Assembly (NCBI RefSeq): GCF_018882415.1
Contig: NZ_JACVOL010000001.1
Location: 1,341,531 to 1,405,530 of the forward strand
DNA length: 64,000 bases
Source of the DNA: Polynucleobacter sp. 86C-FISCH
Lineage (GTDB): Bacteria; Pseudomonadota; Gammaproteobacteria; Burkholderiales; Burkholderiaceae
Direction: 5' to 3'
Below, piece by piece: positions 46,434 through 57,202 of this stretch. Numbering within the stretch: position 1 is the first letter of the stretch; each line of letters opens with the position of its first letter. The notes beneath the pieces are model-generated. The model made no database searches and had not been told where the DNA came from. It was given only the letters and a program-made list of their open reading frames with translations. A program made the translations under genes and the position numbers.

Positions 46434-47116
46434 TTCTTTTCTTGTGCGCGTGCGATAGCTGCGGCAATAATGGCGCGCTTGCGTTCTTGCTCTTTTAATT
46501 CTTCTTCGGATTGGGGTGATTCGCTGTTAACGGACTGTAATTTAGCCGCAGCTTTTTTAGCTAGTCGATCATCATTATCTTTTTGCTCTCGATCTAATCG
46601 TATGTCACGTTCGTGATAGCGCTTGCGTGCGATATCAGCAAGATCGGGTGACCAAGCATTCCAACCGGTTTTATCTCCGGTGACATTAATCATGCTGATG
46701 CAGTCTACTGGGCATGGGGGAATGCAGAGATCGCAGCCTGTACACCACTCGGTCAGCACAACGTGCATTTGTTTAGAGGCGCCAACAATCGCATCAACAG
46801 GGCATGCCTGAATACATAGCGTGCAGCCAATACATTTCTGTGGATCGATAAACGCTACAGGACGGGGGCGTTCTACGCCGCATTCTGGATCAATAGTGGG
46901 GTGAAGTTCAAAAGCATCTTGTGGGTATATGGGTATCAGAACCTTGCTTAGGCGTTCAATGCCCTCTATGCCGCCAGGAGGGCAGCGGTTCGGTAAGGCT
47001 TCGCCACTAGCCATGGCTTCTGCGTATCCGCGGCAATCTGGGTATCCGCACTTAGTGCATTGCGTTTGCGGAAGAATATCCTCAAGTTGATCAATGAGGT
47101 TATTGGCTTGGCTCAT
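46430..47116 (-). CDS. rsxB: RnfB/RsxB-like ferredoxin protein
   Basis: 228 residues with an N-terminal 4Fe domain ([12 protein letters not shown] and later CPPGG) and two [4Fe-4S] ferredoxin motifs (CIGCTLCIQACP, CTGCDLCIPPCP). The N-terminal membrane segment of true RnfB is missing, and no rnfA/C/D/G/E genes are near. An orphan electron carrier, possibly serving nth or other Fe-S proteins. Overlaps nth by four bases. The lysine/glutamine-rich tail is low-complexity. Confidence 0.9.
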   Translation of the reverse strand: MSQANNLIDQLEDILPQTQCTKCGYPDCRGYAEAMASGEALPNRCPPGGIEGIERLSKVLIPIYPQDAFELHPTIDPECGVERPRPVAFIDPQKCIGCTLCIQACPVDAIVGASKQMHVVLTEWCTGCDLCIPPCPVDCISMINVTGDKTGWNAWSPDLADIARKRYHERDIRLDREQKDNDDRLAKKAAAKLQSVNSESPQSEEELKEQERKRAIIAAAIARAQEKK

Positions 47117-47143
47117 AGAAATTGCTTGCAGGGATCTTATTAA

Positions 47144-47172
47144 AATTAAAGGCTCCGAAGAGCCCTTAATTT
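47144..47172 (-). terminator. Terminator after phaZ, overlapping its stop
   Basis: Minus strand: AAATTAA-G-GGCTC, loop TTCG, GAGCC-T-TTAATTT. UUCG-capped stem with a T-rich end; covers the phaZ stop codon at 47171. Confidence 0.75.
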
Positions 47173-48451
47173 ATGCAGACTTGGTAGTCCGAGTAGCAGT
47201 TTTCTTCGTGTTCTGATGTTCACGAATGAACGTCTTAATCTTTGGATAAACCTTCTCGCGCCAACGACGTCCAGCAAAGATGCCGTAGTGTCCTGCACCA
47301 GCAACTTCATAGTGGTCTTTATTCTCTTTTGGAATGCCTGCACATAAAGCATGGGCTGAACGTGTTTGGCCACTTCCAGAGATGTCATCCAACTCACCTT
47401 CAACAGTTAGAAGCGCAGTCTTTTTAATATCCTGTGGTTTCACGAGTTCGCCAGCTACTTCCCATGTGCCATTTGGCAATGAATAGTCTTGGAAAACAGT
47501 CTTGATGGTGTCTAAGTAGAACTTGGAGTCCAAATCTAATACAGCGTTGTACTCATCGTAGAAGCGAATATGTGATTCAGCATCCTGTTCGTCGCCGCGT
47601 ACCAGGTTTTGGAAGTAATCCCAATGAGACTGCAAATGGTTTTGCGGGTTCATGGCGATAAAGCCCGTGTGTTGCAAGAAACCTGGGTATACACGACGGC
47701 CAGCGCCTGGATAGTTAGGTGGCACGTTATAAATCACGTGACTTTCAAACCACTCATAAGATTTTTGGTCTGCCAAGTTATTCACTGCAGTTGGTGATTT
47801 GCGTGCATCAATTGGGCCGCCCATCATGATCATCGATGCTGGAGTTGCTTCACCAGCTGATGCCATCAAGGAGATTGCGCCTAAAGTTGGAACTGTTGGC
47901 TGACAAACGGAGATTACGTGTAAATCTTTTGCGCCAATGGTGCGAATGAATTCTTGTACGTAGTGGACGTAGTCATCAAGACCAAATTCACCGTCTTCAA
48001 CAGGCACTAAGCGTGCATCAATCCAATCGGTGATGTAAACCTTGTGATCTTGCAAGAGTGTGCGCACAGTGTCACGTAACAACGTGGAGTGATGTCCGGA
48101 TAGCGGAGCAACAATTAATACGACTGGATCTTCTTTGAGCTTCTTAATGACTTCGACATCATCGGAGAAGCGCTTGAAGCGCACTAAGTTGCAAAATGGT
48201 TTTGCAATCGCAGTTCTTTCATGGATGGCAACTTCTTTGCCATGGGCCATCACTGAGCGAATGCCAAATTCTGGCTTCTTGTAGTTTTTGCCTAAGCGGT
48301 AGAGGAGTTCATAGCTAGCTGCTAAACGGTCAGATCCTGGAACTTTAGAAGCAGGATTAGAAGCGTTAATAAAAGCTTCTGAAGCAGCTCTTGCCCATGA
48401 ACTAACTGGTTGAAGTAGGGCTTTTTGAAATTCGTGTAACTGATATAGCAT
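47171..48451 (-). CDS. phaZ: Intracellular polyhydroxyalkanoate depolymerase
   Basis: Degrades stored poly-3-hydroxybutyrate. 426 residues. The nucleophile elbow reads VCQPT, i.e. Cys where most hydrolases have Ser; the R. eutropha homologue uses such a Cys. Other signs: LYQLHEFQ start, SGHHSTLLRDTV, EGELDDISG and GAGHYGIFAGRRWRE near the C-terminus. Starts 32 bases after the aminotransferase gene, same strand. Confidence 0.92.
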   Translation of the reverse strand: MLYQLHEFQKALLQPVSSWARAASEAFINASNPASKVPGSDRLAASYELLYRLGKNYKKPEFGIRSVMAHGKEVAIHERTAIAKPFCNLVRFKRFSDDVEVIKKLKEDPVVLIVAPLSGHHSTLLRDTVRTLLQDHKVYITDWIDARLVPVEDGEFGLDDYVHYVQEFIRTIGAKDLHVISVCQPTVPTLGAISLMASAGEATPASMIMMGGPIDARKSPTAVNNLADQKSYEWFESHVIYNVPPNYPGAGRRVYPGFLQHTGFIAMNPQNHLQSHWDYFQNLVRGDEQDAESHIRFYDEYNAVLDLDSKFYLDTIKTVFQDYSLPNGTWEVAGELVKPQDIKKTALLTVEGELDDISGSGQTRSAHALCAGIPKENKDHYEVAGAGHYGIFAGRRWREKVYPKIKTFIREHQNTKKTATRTTKSA

Positions 48452-48482
48452 GGTGCCTCCGGTAATTCAGGATATCCGCTTG

Positions 48483-49682
48483 TTACGCTAAGACGCGGGC
48501 GATTGCTTTAGCCACTTTATCAATATTTTTAGTATTGAGGGCTGCCACACAAATGCGTCCAGTAGAGAGGGCATAAATGCCATCTTCTTTCTGTAAGCGC
48601 TCAACTTGCTCAGCCGTTAAGCCTGAGTAAGAAAACATTCCACGTTGCTTCTCGATAAAAGCAAAATCTTGCTTTACACCGGCAGCAGCGAGTTTTTCAA
48701 CGAGACCGTGACGCATCGCTTTAATACGATCACGCATTTCTGCCAACTCATCTTCCCAGAGCTTGCGCAGTTCTGGTGAATTCAAAACAGCAGCAGCAAT
48801 TGCCGCGCCGTGAGTTGGTGGGTTGGAGTAGTTAGTGCGAATCACGCGCTTCAATTGTGAAAGCACGCGAGTAGATTCATCTTTACTTTGTGTCACGATA
48901 GACAATGCTCCAACACGCTCACCATAGAGTGAGAATGACTTGGAGAAAGAGCTCGATACAAAGAAAGACATGCCTGATTCAGCGAAGAGACGAACTGCAA
49001 CACCATCTTGCTCAATCCCAGCTGCAAAGCCTTGGTAAGCCATATCCAGGAAAGGAATCAAGCCCTTGTTTTTGCAGATATCGATTACTTGACGCCATTG
49101 CGCTTCAGTAATGTCTGCGCCAGTTGGGTTGTGGCAGCAAGCATGCAACAACACGGTAGTGTTCTTTGGGAAAGACTCTAAAGACTTCACCATGCCGTCA
49201 AAATCAACGCCACGTGTTTTGCCATCAAAGTAGGTGTACTCAACCACTTCAAATCCAGCAGATTCAAAAATGCCGCGATGGTTTTCCCAAGTGGGATTAC
49301 TAATCGCGCAAGGTGCGTTTAAGTTGAGGCGTTTAATAAAGTCAGCGCCAACGCGCAAGGCACCTGTACCACCAAGACATTCGGCGGTTACAACGCGTCC
49401 ATCTTTAATGAGTGATGAGTCAGCGCCGAACAATAAGTTTTGCACTGCACTGTTGTATGGGTTAGGTCCTTCGATTGGGATATAGCTGCGTGGTGAGTGC
49501 TTTGCAACAATTGCCTCTTCAGCTTTAATCACTGCTTTTAAAAGTGGAACCTTGCCTTCGTCTGTGTAGTACACGCCAACGCCTAAGTTCACCTTGTCGG
49601 CGCGTTGGTCTGCAACGTAGGCTTCTGTGAGGCCAAAAATAGGATCTTTAGGGGCTAATTGAACTGAGGCAAACAGGGTCAT
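48483..49682 (-). CDS. tyrB: Aromatic/aspartate aminotransferase
   Basis: Class I PLP transaminase, 399 residues. Start FASVQLAPKDPIFGLTEAY and NLGVGVYY; PLP lysine in SSSFSKSFSLYGERVG; active-site CCHNPTGAD. AspC and TyrB are hard to tell apart from sequence alone; TyrB is the usual label for this beta-proteobacterial form next to uvrB. Divergent from uvrB. Confidence 0.9.
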   Translation of the reverse strand: MTLFASVQLAPKDPIFGLTEAYVADQRADKVNLGVGVYYTDEGKVPLLKAVIKAEEAIVAKHSPRSYIPIEGPNPYNSAVQNLLFGADSSLIKDGRVVTAECLGGTGALRVGADFIKRLNLNAPCAISNPTWENHRGIFESAGFEVVEYTYFDGKTRGVDFDGMVKSLESFPKNTTVLLHACCHNPTGADITEAQWRQVIDICKNKGLIPFLDMAYQGFAAGIEQDGVAVRLFAESGMSFFVSSSFSKSFSLYGERVGALSIVTQSKDESTRVLSQLKRVIRTNYSNPPTHGAAIAAAVLNSPELRKLWEDELAEMRDRIKAMRHGLVEKLAAAGVKQDFAFIEKQRGMFSYSGLTAEQVERLQKEDGIYALSTGRICVAALNTKNIDKVAKAIARVLA

Positions 49683-49817
49683 TTGGGCTTGAAATTGAAG
49701 GTTATAGGGTGGTTTTGTTCGTAATTGACGTTAAATTCAGTTTAATTGTCGGTTTTTGAGGCCAGAATCAACTATTTCCTAAGAAAAACGGCAAAATCAT
49801 TATTTGTACAAAATTCG

Positions 49818-49836
49818 CTGTGAAGAAATCTCACAG
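49818..49836. promoter_or_regulatory. Inverted repeat just upstream of uvrB
   Basis: CTGTGAAGAAATCTCACAG: six-base arms CTGTGA/TCACAG with a seven-base spacer, ending five bases before the uvrB ATG. The spacing (11 between CTGT and ACAG) is not that of a LexA box. Role unknown. Confidence 0.35.
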
Positions 49837-49841
49837 ATGAA

Positions 49842-51995
49842 ATGATAGCCGAGATGCCCCCTAAGTTACCCAAAATTGCTCCAAATTCCGAAGTAAAAAC
49901 GGTAAATAAAAGCCCGGCGGCAGATCCATTGGGTGAGGCCGGCCACGACCTTGATCCAGCTAAGTTTGTGACCTTCCCAGACTCCCCTTATCAGCTCTAT
50001 CAGCCATTTGCACCTGCTGGAGACCAGCCCCAGGCTATTGATGCTCTGGTGGAGGGTATTGAGGATGGATTGACCTTTCAGACGCTTTTGGGGGTTACTG
50101 GCTCCGGAAAGACCTTCACGATGGCCAACGTCATCGCCAGAACAGGTCGTCCAGCCATCATTTTTGCCCCAAATAAGACCCTAGCCGCCCAGCTCTACAG
50201 CGAATTTAGGGAATTTTTCCCCAAAAATGCGGTTGAGTACTTTGTTAGTTATTACGACTACTACCAACCGGAAGCCTATGTTCCTCAGCGCGACTTGTTT
50301 ATTGAAAAAGACTCTTCGATCAATGAACACATCGAGCAGATGCGTTTGTCGGCAACCAAGAGTCTTTTAGAGCGTCGTGATGTCATCATCGTTGCCACTG
50401 TTTCTGCAATCTACGGTATCGGTAATCCGGGCGACTATCACAGCATGGTGATGACGTTGCGCCCTGGTGACAAGATGAGTCAGCGCGATATTTTGATGCG
50501 ACTCATTGCCATGCAGTATGACCGTAATGAATTAGATTTCAAGCGCGGCGTGTTTCGCGTGCGTGGCGATACGATTGATATTTTCCCTGCCGAACATAAT
50601 GAGTTGGCAGTGCGTGTTGAGTTGTTTGATGATGTTATCGAAAGTTTGCAATTCTTCGATCCTCTCACTGGAAAAATTCGTCAGAAGATTCCACGCTTTA
50701 CGGTTTACCCAAGTTCGCACTACGTTACTCCGCGCGACACTGTTCTGAAAGCGATCGAAACCATCAAAACAGAATTGCGCACTCGCTTAGATGAGTTCGT
50801 TAAAGATGGTAAGTTGGTTGAAGCACAACGTCTTGAACAGCGCACCCGTTTTGATTTAGAAATGCTCAATGAATTGGGTTTTTGTAAAGGGATCGAGAAC
50901 TACTCTCGCCACCTCTCTGGCGCCGCGCCTGGCGAAGCTCCGCCTACGCTGGTGGACTACCTGCCTAATGATGCTTTGATGTTCCTTGATGAAAGCCACG
51001 TCTTAATTGGGCAACTCAATGCGATGTACAACGGCGACAAATCCCGTAAACATACCTTGGTGGAATTTGGTTTCCGTTTGCCTTCTGCGATGGATAACCG
51101 CCCGTTGAAATTTACCGAGTTTGAAACGAAGATGCGTCAAACCATTTTTGTTTCTGCAACGCCAGCAGATTATGAAAATACGCATCAAGGTCAAGTTGTT
51201 GAACAAGTAGCTAGACCAACTGGATTAGTCGATCCAGAAATTGAGGTCTTACCAGCAAGTACGCAGGTAGATGATTTGTTGGATCAAATTCATGCGCGCG
51301 TGAAAGTGGGTGAGCGCGTATTGGTTACTGTATTGACTAAGCGTATGGCGGAACAATTAACGGACTACCTATCCGATAACGGCGTGAAGGTGCGATACGT
51401 TCACTCAGATATTGATACCGTGGAGCGCGTAGAAATTTTGCGTGACTTGCGTTTAGGTGTCTTCGATGTGTTGGTTGGTATTAACTTATTGCGCGAAGGT
51501 TTGGATATTCCAGAGGTCTCATTAGTGGCTATTTTGGATGCTGATAAAGAAGGTTTCTTGCGTTCGGAGCGCAGCTTGATCCAGACGATTGGCCGAGCCG
51601 CTCGAAACGTGCGAGGCAAAGCGATCCTGTACGCCGATAAGATTACGGACTCCATGCGCAGGGCAATGGGGGAGACCGAAAGGCGCCGTACCAAGCAGAT
51701 TGCCTTTAATAAGCTTCATGGCATTGAGCCCAAAGGGGTTCAAAAGCGCATTAAAGACATTATTGATGGGGTCTACGACGTCAAAGAGAAGCGTCAGGAG
51801 ATGCAGGTTGAGCAGGAGCGGGCTCGCTATGAGGATATGGGCGAGAAGGATCTAGCGGCTGAGATTAAGCGCCTAGAGAAGCAAATGAACGCTGAAGCTA
51901 AGAATTTGGAGTTTGAGAAGGCTGCTAGCACTCGAGATAGGCTCACTAAGGTCAAAGAAATGGCCTTTGGGGCTAGATCCAGGGACTCTGTCTGA
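49842..51995 (+). CDS. uvrB: Excinuclease ABC subunit B
   Basis: DNA-damage verification helicase of nucleotide excision repair. 717 residues. Walker A GVTGSGKT (about 84-91), the beta-hairpin [16 protein letters not shown], helicase motifs DESHV and QTIGRAARN, and a C-terminal UVR motif binding UvrC. About 45 residues precede the conserved start, so one of the nearby downstream ATGs (49854) may be the real start. Confidence 0.96.
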   Translation: MIAEMPPKLPKIAPNSEVKTVNKSPAADPLGEAGHDLDPAKFVTFPDSPYQLYQPFAPAGDQPQAIDALVEGIEDGLTFQTLLGVTGSGKTFTMANVIARTGRPAIIFAPNKTLAAQLYSEFREFFPKNAVEYFVSYYDYYQPEAYVPQRDLFIEKDSSINEHIEQMRLSATKSLLERRDVIIVATVSAIYGIGNPGDYHSMVMTLRPGDKMSQRDILMRLIAMQYDRNELDFKRGVFRVRGDTIDIFPAEHNELAVRVELFDDVIESLQFFDPLTGKIRQKIPRFTVYPSSHYVTPRDTVLKAIETIKTELRTRLDEFVKDGKLVEAQRLEQRTRFDLEMLNELGFCKGIENYSRHLSGAAPGEAPPTLVDYLPNDALMFLDESHVLIGQLNAMYNGDKSRKHTLVEFGFRLPSAMDNRPLKFTEFETKMRQTIFVSATPADYENTHQGQVVEQVARPTGLVDPEIEVLPASTQVDDLLDQIHARVKVGERVLVTVLTKRMAEQLTDYLSDNGVKVRYVHSDIDTVERVEILRDLRLGVFDVLVGINLLREGLDIPEVSLVAILDADKEGFLRSERSLIQTIGRAARNVRGKAILYADKITDSMRRAMGETERRRTKQIAFNKLHGIEPKGVQKRIKDIIDGVYDVKEKRQEMQVEQERARYEDMGEKDLAAEIKRLEKQMNAEAKNLEFEKAASTRDRLTKVKEMAFGARSRDSV

Positions 51996-52001
51996 GGATT
52001 A

Positions 52002-52036
52002 CCCCCTTAATTCCTGGCTTGTAAGAGGGATTTTTG
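52002..52036 (+). terminator. Possible weak terminator after uvrB
   Basis: CCCCCTT...AAGAGGG stem with a 14-base loop and ATTTTT after it. Imperfect. Confidence 0.3.
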
Positions 52037-52071
52037 GGATAATTCCCGAGCAGATTGCTAGGGAATATGTT

Positions 52072-52096
52072 AAAGTTGAGTGGAATGGTCGGGTAT
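52072..52096. promoter_or_regulatory. IscR type 1 binding site
   Basis: 25-base site matching 21 positions of the E. coli type 1 consensus (ATASYYGACT-RWWW-YAGTCRRSTAT), with right half GGTCGGGTAT. It lies 50 bases before iscR, as expected for Fe-S-dependent autorepression of the isc operon. Confidence 0.65.
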
Positions 52097-52146
52097 TACC
52101 CGCCCGACTGTGAGCTGTCCATAACAATCCATTACCAAGGTGACAT

Positions 52147-52716
52147 ATGAGACTTACAACTAAAGGTCGTTTTGCAGTAACCGCAATGATTGATTTAGCC
52201 CTGCGTGAAACGCATGGTCCTGTAACTTTGGCCGGAATTAGCCAAAGACAAAAAATATCCCTTTCTTACCTCGAGCAATTGTTCGGCAAATTACGCCGTT
52301 TCAATATCGTGGAAAGTACTCGCGGTCCTGGCGGTGGTTACACCCTAGCGCGACCATCTTCCGAGGTGAGCGTTGCTGACATTATTGTTGCTGTTGATGA
52401 ACCTCTCGATGCCACTCAATGTGGTGGTAAAGGTAATTGTCATAGCGATGAAGAAAATCATGGTCGTTGTATGACCCATGATCTTTGGAGCAATCTCAAT
52501 TCCAAGATGGTTGAGTACCTCAGCTCGGTGAGCCTAAAAGATTTGGTTCAGCAACAAGAAGGCCGCGGCGTTGTGATTCAAGATATGCGCCAAAAGAAAA
52601 TCAAAGTTGAAAGCGCAAAAGCAGATAAGCCTGCTCCAGCACTTGCAGCCAAAAAAGATGTTGCCCCTAAATTACCGCTAGTGAATTCCGTATTCAACTT
52701 GGCGCGACAAAGTTAA
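52147..52716 (+). CDS. iscR: Fe-S cluster assembly regulator IscR
   Basis: Rrf2-family repressor sensing Fe-S status with a [2Fe-2S] cluster. 189 residues. HTH with TLAGISQRQKISLSYLEQLF; ligands Cys-x5-Cys then Cys nine residues later, and the conserved RCMTHDLW with the fourth ligand His. The last Cys spacing is longer than E. coli's (x9, not x5). C-terminal tail is lysine/alanine-rich. Confidence 0.95.
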   Translation: MRLTTKGRFAVTAMIDLALRETHGPVTLAGISQRQKISLSYLEQLFGKLRRFNIVESTRGPGGGYTLARPSSEVSVADIIVAVDEPLDATQCGGKGNCHSDEENHGRCMTHDLWSNLNSKMVEYLSSVSLKDLVQQQEGRGVVIQDMRQKKIKVESAKADKPAPALAAKKDVAPKLPLVNSVFNLARQS

Positions 52717-52745
52717 TAACAGTATTACCTATAGATAAATAAACC

Positions 52746-54005
52746 ATGAACGCACCAAAAGACCTTCCAAAACAACCGGTTCCTATGTTTAGCCCTAAAC
52801 ACTTCCCGGTGTATATGGACTATTCAGCTACTACGCCGATTGATCCGGTAGTGGTCGACAAAATGTTGCCTTATCTGCGCGAGCAGTTTGGTAATGCTGC
52901 TTCACGCAGCCATGCATATGGCTGGGCTGCAGAAGAAGCGGTTGAGTGGGCGCGTTCAGAGGTTGCTCTTTTAGTTCACGCTGATCCAAGAGAGATTGTG
53001 TTTACCAGCGGTGCCACCGAGAGTATTAATTTGGCCTTAAAAGGTGCGGCGCATTTCTATAAAGATCGTGGCAACCACATCATCACAGTTAAGACTGAGC
53101 ACAAGGCGACTTTAGATACTTGTCGCGAATTAGAGCGCGAAGGTTTTGAAGTGACTTACTTAGATGTATTGCCGAATGGTTTGATTGATTTTGCACAGCT
53201 CGAAGCGGCGATGAAGCCGGGCACAATTTTAACTTCAGTTATGTACGTCAACAATGAAATTGGAGTTGTACAAGATATTCCTGCGATTGGTGAATTGTGC
53301 CGTTCACGCGGCGTTATTTTTCATGTGGACGCAGCGCAAGCAACCGGCAAAGTAGAAATTGATTTAGAAAAGACCAAAGTAGATCTAATGAGTTTTTCTG
53401 CTCATAAGACTTATGGCCCTAAGGGTATCGGCGCTTTGTTTGTTCGCCGTAAACCCCGTATTCGTATTGAGGCCCAGATTCATGGCGGTGGTCATGAGCG
53501 CGGTATGCGTTCTGGTACTTTGGCTGTTCACCAGATTGTAGGCATGGGCGAGGCATTCCGCATTGCCCGTATCGATATGGCCTCAGAAAATAAGCGTATT
53601 CGCGCCTTACGCGATCGCTTGTTAAATGGCTTGAAGGATATTGAAGAGGTTTATGTCAATGGCGACATGGACAATCGAGTGCCTCATAACCTGAACATTA
53701 GCTTTAACTATGTTGAGGGTGAGTCTATGTTGATGGCCCTGAAAGATTTGGCTATTTCATCTGGTTCAGCATGTACTTCAGCTTCCTTAGAGCCTTCTTA
53801 TGTATTAAGAGCTCTTGGCCGTAATGACGAATTAGCGCATAGCTCGATTCGCTTTACCTTGGGTCGCTTTACTACTGAAGAAGAAGTGGATTTCACTATT
53901 AAGTTGGTGAAAGAAAAAATTGCCAAGTTACGTGAGCTATCACCACTGTGGGAAATGTACAAAGATGGAATCGATCTGAGCACGATTCAATGGGCTGCAC
54001 ATTAA
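52746..54005 (+). CDS. iscS: Cysteine desulfurase
   Basis: PLP enzyme giving persulfide sulfur for Fe-S and tRNA thiolation. 419 residues. PLP lysine in [12 protein letters not shown], active loop Cys in [16 protein letters not shown]. About 15 extra N-terminal residues relative to E. coli. First metabolic gene of the isc operon, 29 bases after iscR. Confidence 0.97.
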   Translation: MNAPKDLPKQPVPMFSPKHFPVYMDYSATTPIDPVVVDKMLPYLREQFGNAASRSHAYGWAAEEAVEWARSEVALLVHADPREIVFTSGATESINLALKGAAHFYKDRGNHIITVKTEHKATLDTCRELEREGFEVTYLDVLPNGLIDFAQLEAAMKPGTILTSVMYVNNEIGVVQDIPAIGELCRSRGVIFHVDAAQATGKVEIDLEKTKVDLMSFSAHKTYGPKGIGALFVRRKPRIRIEAQIHGGGHERGMRSGTLAVHQIVGMGEAFRIARIDMASENKRIRALRDRLLNGLKDIEEVYVNGDMDNRVPHNLNISFNYVEGESMLMALKDLAISSGSACTSASLEPSYVLRALGRNDELAHSSIRFTLGRFTTEEEVDFTIKLVKEKIAKLRELSPLWEMYKDGIDLSTIQWAAH

Positions 54006-54043
54006 AAGAGATATAAAGATAAAGAAATTAAAGAGGAAATACC

Positions 54044-54430
54044 ATGGCATATAGCGAAAAGGTCATTGACCATTATGAAAATCCCCGTAACGTTGGCTCC
54101 TTTGAAAAAGGTGACGACAGCGTAGGTACCGGTATGGTTGGCGCACCTGCATGTGGTGACGTGATGAAGCTACAGATTCGCGTAAATGATCAGGGTGTGA
54201 TTGAGGATGCCAAGTTCAAGACTTACGGCTGCGGCTCTGCGATCGCTTCATCTTCATTGGTAACTGAGTGGGTTAAAGGTAAGACTTTGGATCAAGCGCT
54301 TGAGATTAAGAATTCATTGATCGCTGAAGAGTTGGCGTTGCCTCCAGTGAAAATTCACTGCTCAATTCTGGCTGAAGATGCTATCAAGGCCGCAGTAGCG
54401 GATTACAAAGAAAAACATCCGGCGAAATAA
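54044..54430 (+). CDS. iscU: Fe-S scaffold IscU
   Basis: Scaffold for cluster building with IscS. 128 residues. Three ligand cysteines: GAPACGD, YGCGSAIASSS and KIHCSIL, plus Asp39-type D in CGD. Shine-Dalgarno aaagaggaaa. Follows iscS by 38 bases. Confidence 0.97.
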   Translation: MAYSEKVIDHYENPRNVGSFEKGDDSVGTGMVGAPACGDVMKLQIRVNDQGVIEDAKFKTYGCGSAIASSSLVTEWVKGKTLDQALEIKNSLIAEELALPPVKIHCSILAEDAIKAAVADYKEKHPAK

Positions 54431-54442
54431 GCAGGCATAACT

Positions 54443-54766
54443 ATGGCAATCACCTTAACCGACAAAGCAGCCGCACACGTTAACCGCAATTTAGAAAAGC
54501 GCGGTAAAGGTTGCGGCTTGCGCTTAGGTGTTCGTACAACGGGCTGCTCTGGCTTGGCGTATCAACTCGAGTATGTTGATGAGCCCGCTGCTGAGGACCA
54601 GGTATTTGAGTCCAACGGTATTAAGGTATTTGTAGATCCAAAAAGTCTGGCTTACTTAGATGGTACGGAGTTAGATTTTGTGCGTGAGGGTTTGAACGAA
54701 GGCTTTAAGTTTCAAAATCCAAACGTAAAAGATGAGTGTGGTTGTGGCGAATCCTTCCGCGTCTGA
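54443..54766 (+). CDS. iscA: Fe-S assembly protein IscA
   Basis: A-type carrier, 107 residues. Conserved cysteines: [11 protein letters not shown] near residue 35 and CGCGESF at the end. Overlaps hscB by 35 bases. Confidence 0.96.
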   Translation: MAITLTDKAAAHVNRNLEKRGKGCGLRLGVRTTGCSGLAYQLEYVDEPAAEDQVFESNGIKVFVDPKSLAYLDGTELDFVREGLNEGFKFQNPNVKDECGCGESFRV

Positions 54767-55271
54767 CGATTACTTTCGCTTCTTTGGATTAAATCAGCAA
54801 TTCAAAATCGATTTGCCTGCTCTAGATCAGGCATACCTAGCGATTCAGAGGGAAGTGCACCCTGATCGCCATGCTCGCGGTAGCGACTCGGAGCAGCGCA
54901 TTGCTATGCAAATGGCAACCTTGGCTAATACCGCCTTTCAGACTCTCAAGAATCCGATTCAACGCGGTTTATATATTTGCCAGCTTCACGGGGTTGATGC
55001 CAAGCTAGAAACCAATACCGCCATGCCCGCTGCTTTTCTCATGAAACAAATGGAATGGCGTGAGAATTTGGATGAGCAAGAAGAAGATTTGCCTGCGCTT
55101 GAAGTCTTGATGGCAGAAGTCGAGGAATCTAAAGCTGAGACCCTTGCTGAAATTACCCAGGCAATCGACGGCGCCAAGAATTATCAGCGCGCAGCAGAGC
55201 TACTTCGAGGTCTGCTCTTTATTGATAAGTTTGCGGTTGAGCTAGATGACACTATTGCAGCTCTGATATAG
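54732..55271 (+). CDS. hscB: Co-chaperone HscB
   Basis: J-domain partner of HscA delivering IscU. 179 residues from the ATG at 54732, which overlaps iscA by 35 bases; GTG codons at 54738 and 54744 are alternatives. J-domain with HPD ([11 protein letters not shown]) and a C-terminal helical IscU-binding part. Shine-Dalgarno is poor, so translation is probably coupled to iscA. Confidence 0.93.
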   Translation: MSVVVANPSASDDYFRFFGLNQQFKIDLPALDQAYLAIQREVHPDRHARGSDSEQRIAMQMATLANTAFQTLKNPIQRGLYICQLHGVDAKLETNTAMPAAFLMKQMEWRENLDEQEEDLPALEVLMAEVEESKAETLAEITQAIDGAKNYQRAAELLRGLLFIDKFAVELDDTIAALI

Positions 55272-55298
55272 GCGCTCACAAGCTACACTCTAACCCTT

Positions 55299-57164
55299 AT
55301 GGCTTTATTACAAATCTCAGAACCCGGTAAATCGCTAGCGCCACATCAGCGCCGTATTGCTGTTGGTATTGATTTGGGGACCACTAATTCTTTGGTGGCA
55401 ATTGTGCGTGATGCTTTGCCAAAGGTGTTGCCAGATTCCCAGGGGCGCGAGCTGCTTCCATCCGTTATTCGTTACTTGCCTAATGGTAGGACTCAAGCTG
55501 GATTTGAAGCGCTTGAAAATGTTGTGCTTGATCCTAAGAATACGATTGTTTCGGTGAAACGTTTTATGGGCAGAGGCTTGCTTGATGTCGAGCATATTGA
55601 AAGTGCCCCATATGATTTCGTTGATCAACCTGGAATGCTCAAGTTAAGAACAGTAGCTGGCGATAAAAGCCCTATTGAAGTTTCTGCAGAAATACTGGCG
55701 CGCTTGCGTCAGTTGGCGGAAGACTCTGTTAACGATGAAATCGTCGGTGCTGTAATTACAGTCCCCGCATACTTTGATGATGCACAGCGTCAGGCAACGA
55801 AAGATGCTGCGAAATTAGCTGGTATTGAAGTCCTCCGTTTGTTGAATGAGCCAACTGCGGCGGCAATTGCCTATGGCTTAGATAATGCCTCGGAAGGGGT
55901 ATACGCCGTCTACGATTTGGGTGGTGGCACCTTTGATATTTCCATACTGCGTATGAGTAGGGGTGTCTTCGAGGTGCTTTCTACTGGTGGCGACTCAGCT
56001 CTAGGTGGTGATGACTTCGACCATCGCTTGTATTGCTGGGTGATTGAACAAGCTAAGCTTCCGCCGCTATCAATACACGATCATCGCACGCTCTTGCAGG
56101 CCTGTAAGCATGCGAAAGAACAACTCAGTCACAATCCCTTAGCGCGCGTTCATGAGACGCTTGCCGATGGTACGGTAGTTAACGTTGGTATTAGCCAAGC
56201 ACAATTTTTTGAGATCGCTCAGAATTTAGTTGCAAAGACTTTGATGGCTTGTAAAAAAGCACTGCGTGATGCCGGCCTCAAAGCTGAGGACGTTAAAGGC
56301 GTTGTGATGGTAGGTGGCTCAACTCGCATGCCGAATGTGCAGCGTGCTGTCGGTGAGCTATTTGGCACGCAGCCATTAAATAATTTAAATCCTGATCAAG
56401 TTGTAGCATTAGGTGCGGCGATGCAGGCAGACCTGCTGGCTGGTAATCAGAGCAAAGATGATGAGTGGCTTTTATTGGATGTCATTCCACTTTCTCTTGG
56501 TGTTGAAACCATGGGTGGCCTGGTAGAAAAGATTATTCCTCGCAATACACCGATTCCGGTTGCTAGAGCCCAAGATTTCACGACCTTTAAAGATGGCCAG
56601 ACTGCTTTGGCTATTCAGGTAGTGCAGGGCGAGCGTGAGTTGGCGCAGGATTGCCGTTCTCTAGGAAAATTTGAATTGCGTGGTATTCCAGCTATGGCTG
56701 CGGGAGCTGCGCGCATCCGTGTCACCTTCCAGGTGGATGCTGATGGTCTTCTATCTGTCAGTGCAACTGAGCAAGGCTCTGGCGTTAAGGCATCGATTGA
56801 TATCAAGCCCTCATATGGCTTAACTGATGCAGAAATTACGCGCATGCTGCAGGATGGTTTCGCTTCCGCTAAAGAGGATTTGCTCTCAAGGTCCTTGCGT
56901 GAGGAGCAGGTAAATGCTCAGCGTTTGCTTGATGCCGTTCAAACGGCTCTCGATAGTGACCGCAATCTTCTTAATGCAGAAGAGCAAGCAGTTATTGATC
57001 AAGAGATGGCAACATTACAAAAGATTTTGAATGAAGAGACAGACAGTGCGGTAGTGCGAAAAGCGGTCGATCATGCAGCTAAAGCAACAGATGACTTTGC
57101 ACAAAAACGTATGAACGCCAGCATTCAGAAGGCTTTATCAGGTAAGAATGTTGCCGAAATTTAA
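55299..57164 (+). CDS. hscA: Fe-S chaperone HscA
   Basis: Specialised Hsp70 for IscU. 621 residues: ATPase with [12 protein letters not shown] and [12 protein letters not shown], then the substrate-binding beta-sandwich and lid. Shorter lid than DnaK, as in other HscA. 27 bases after hscB. Confidence 0.96.
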   Translation: MALLQISEPGKSLAPHQRRIAVGIDLGTTNSLVAIVRDALPKVLPDSQGRELLPSVIRYLPNGRTQAGFEALENVVLDPKNTIVSVKRFMGRGLLDVEHIESAPYDFVDQPGMLKLRTVAGDKSPIEVSAEILARLRQLAEDSVNDEIVGAVITVPAYFDDAQRQATKDAAKLAGIEVLRLLNEPTAAAIAYGLDNASEGVYAVYDLGGGTFDISILRMSRGVFEVLSTGGDSALGGDDFDHRLYCWVIEQAKLPPLSIHDHRTLLQACKHAKEQLSHNPLARVHETLADGTVVNVGISQAQFFEIAQNLVAKTLMACKKALRDAGLKAEDVKGVVMVGGSTRMPNVQRAVGELFGTQPLNNLNPDQVVALGAAMQADLLAGNQSKDDEWLLLDVIPLSLGVETMGGLVEKIIPRNTPIPVARAQDFTTFKDGQTALAIQVVQGERELAQDCRSLGKFELRGIPAMAAGAARIRVTFQVDADGLLSVSATEQGSGVKASIDIKPSYGLTDAEITRMLQDGFASAKEDLLSRSLREEQVNAQRLLDAVQTALDSDRNLLNAEEQAVIDQEMATLQKILNEETDSAVVRKAVDHAAKATDDFAQKRMNASIQKALSGKNVAEI

Positions 57165-57202
57165 ACAAGTAATTCCCAATAAAACATAAACAGAACAGAA
57201 TC

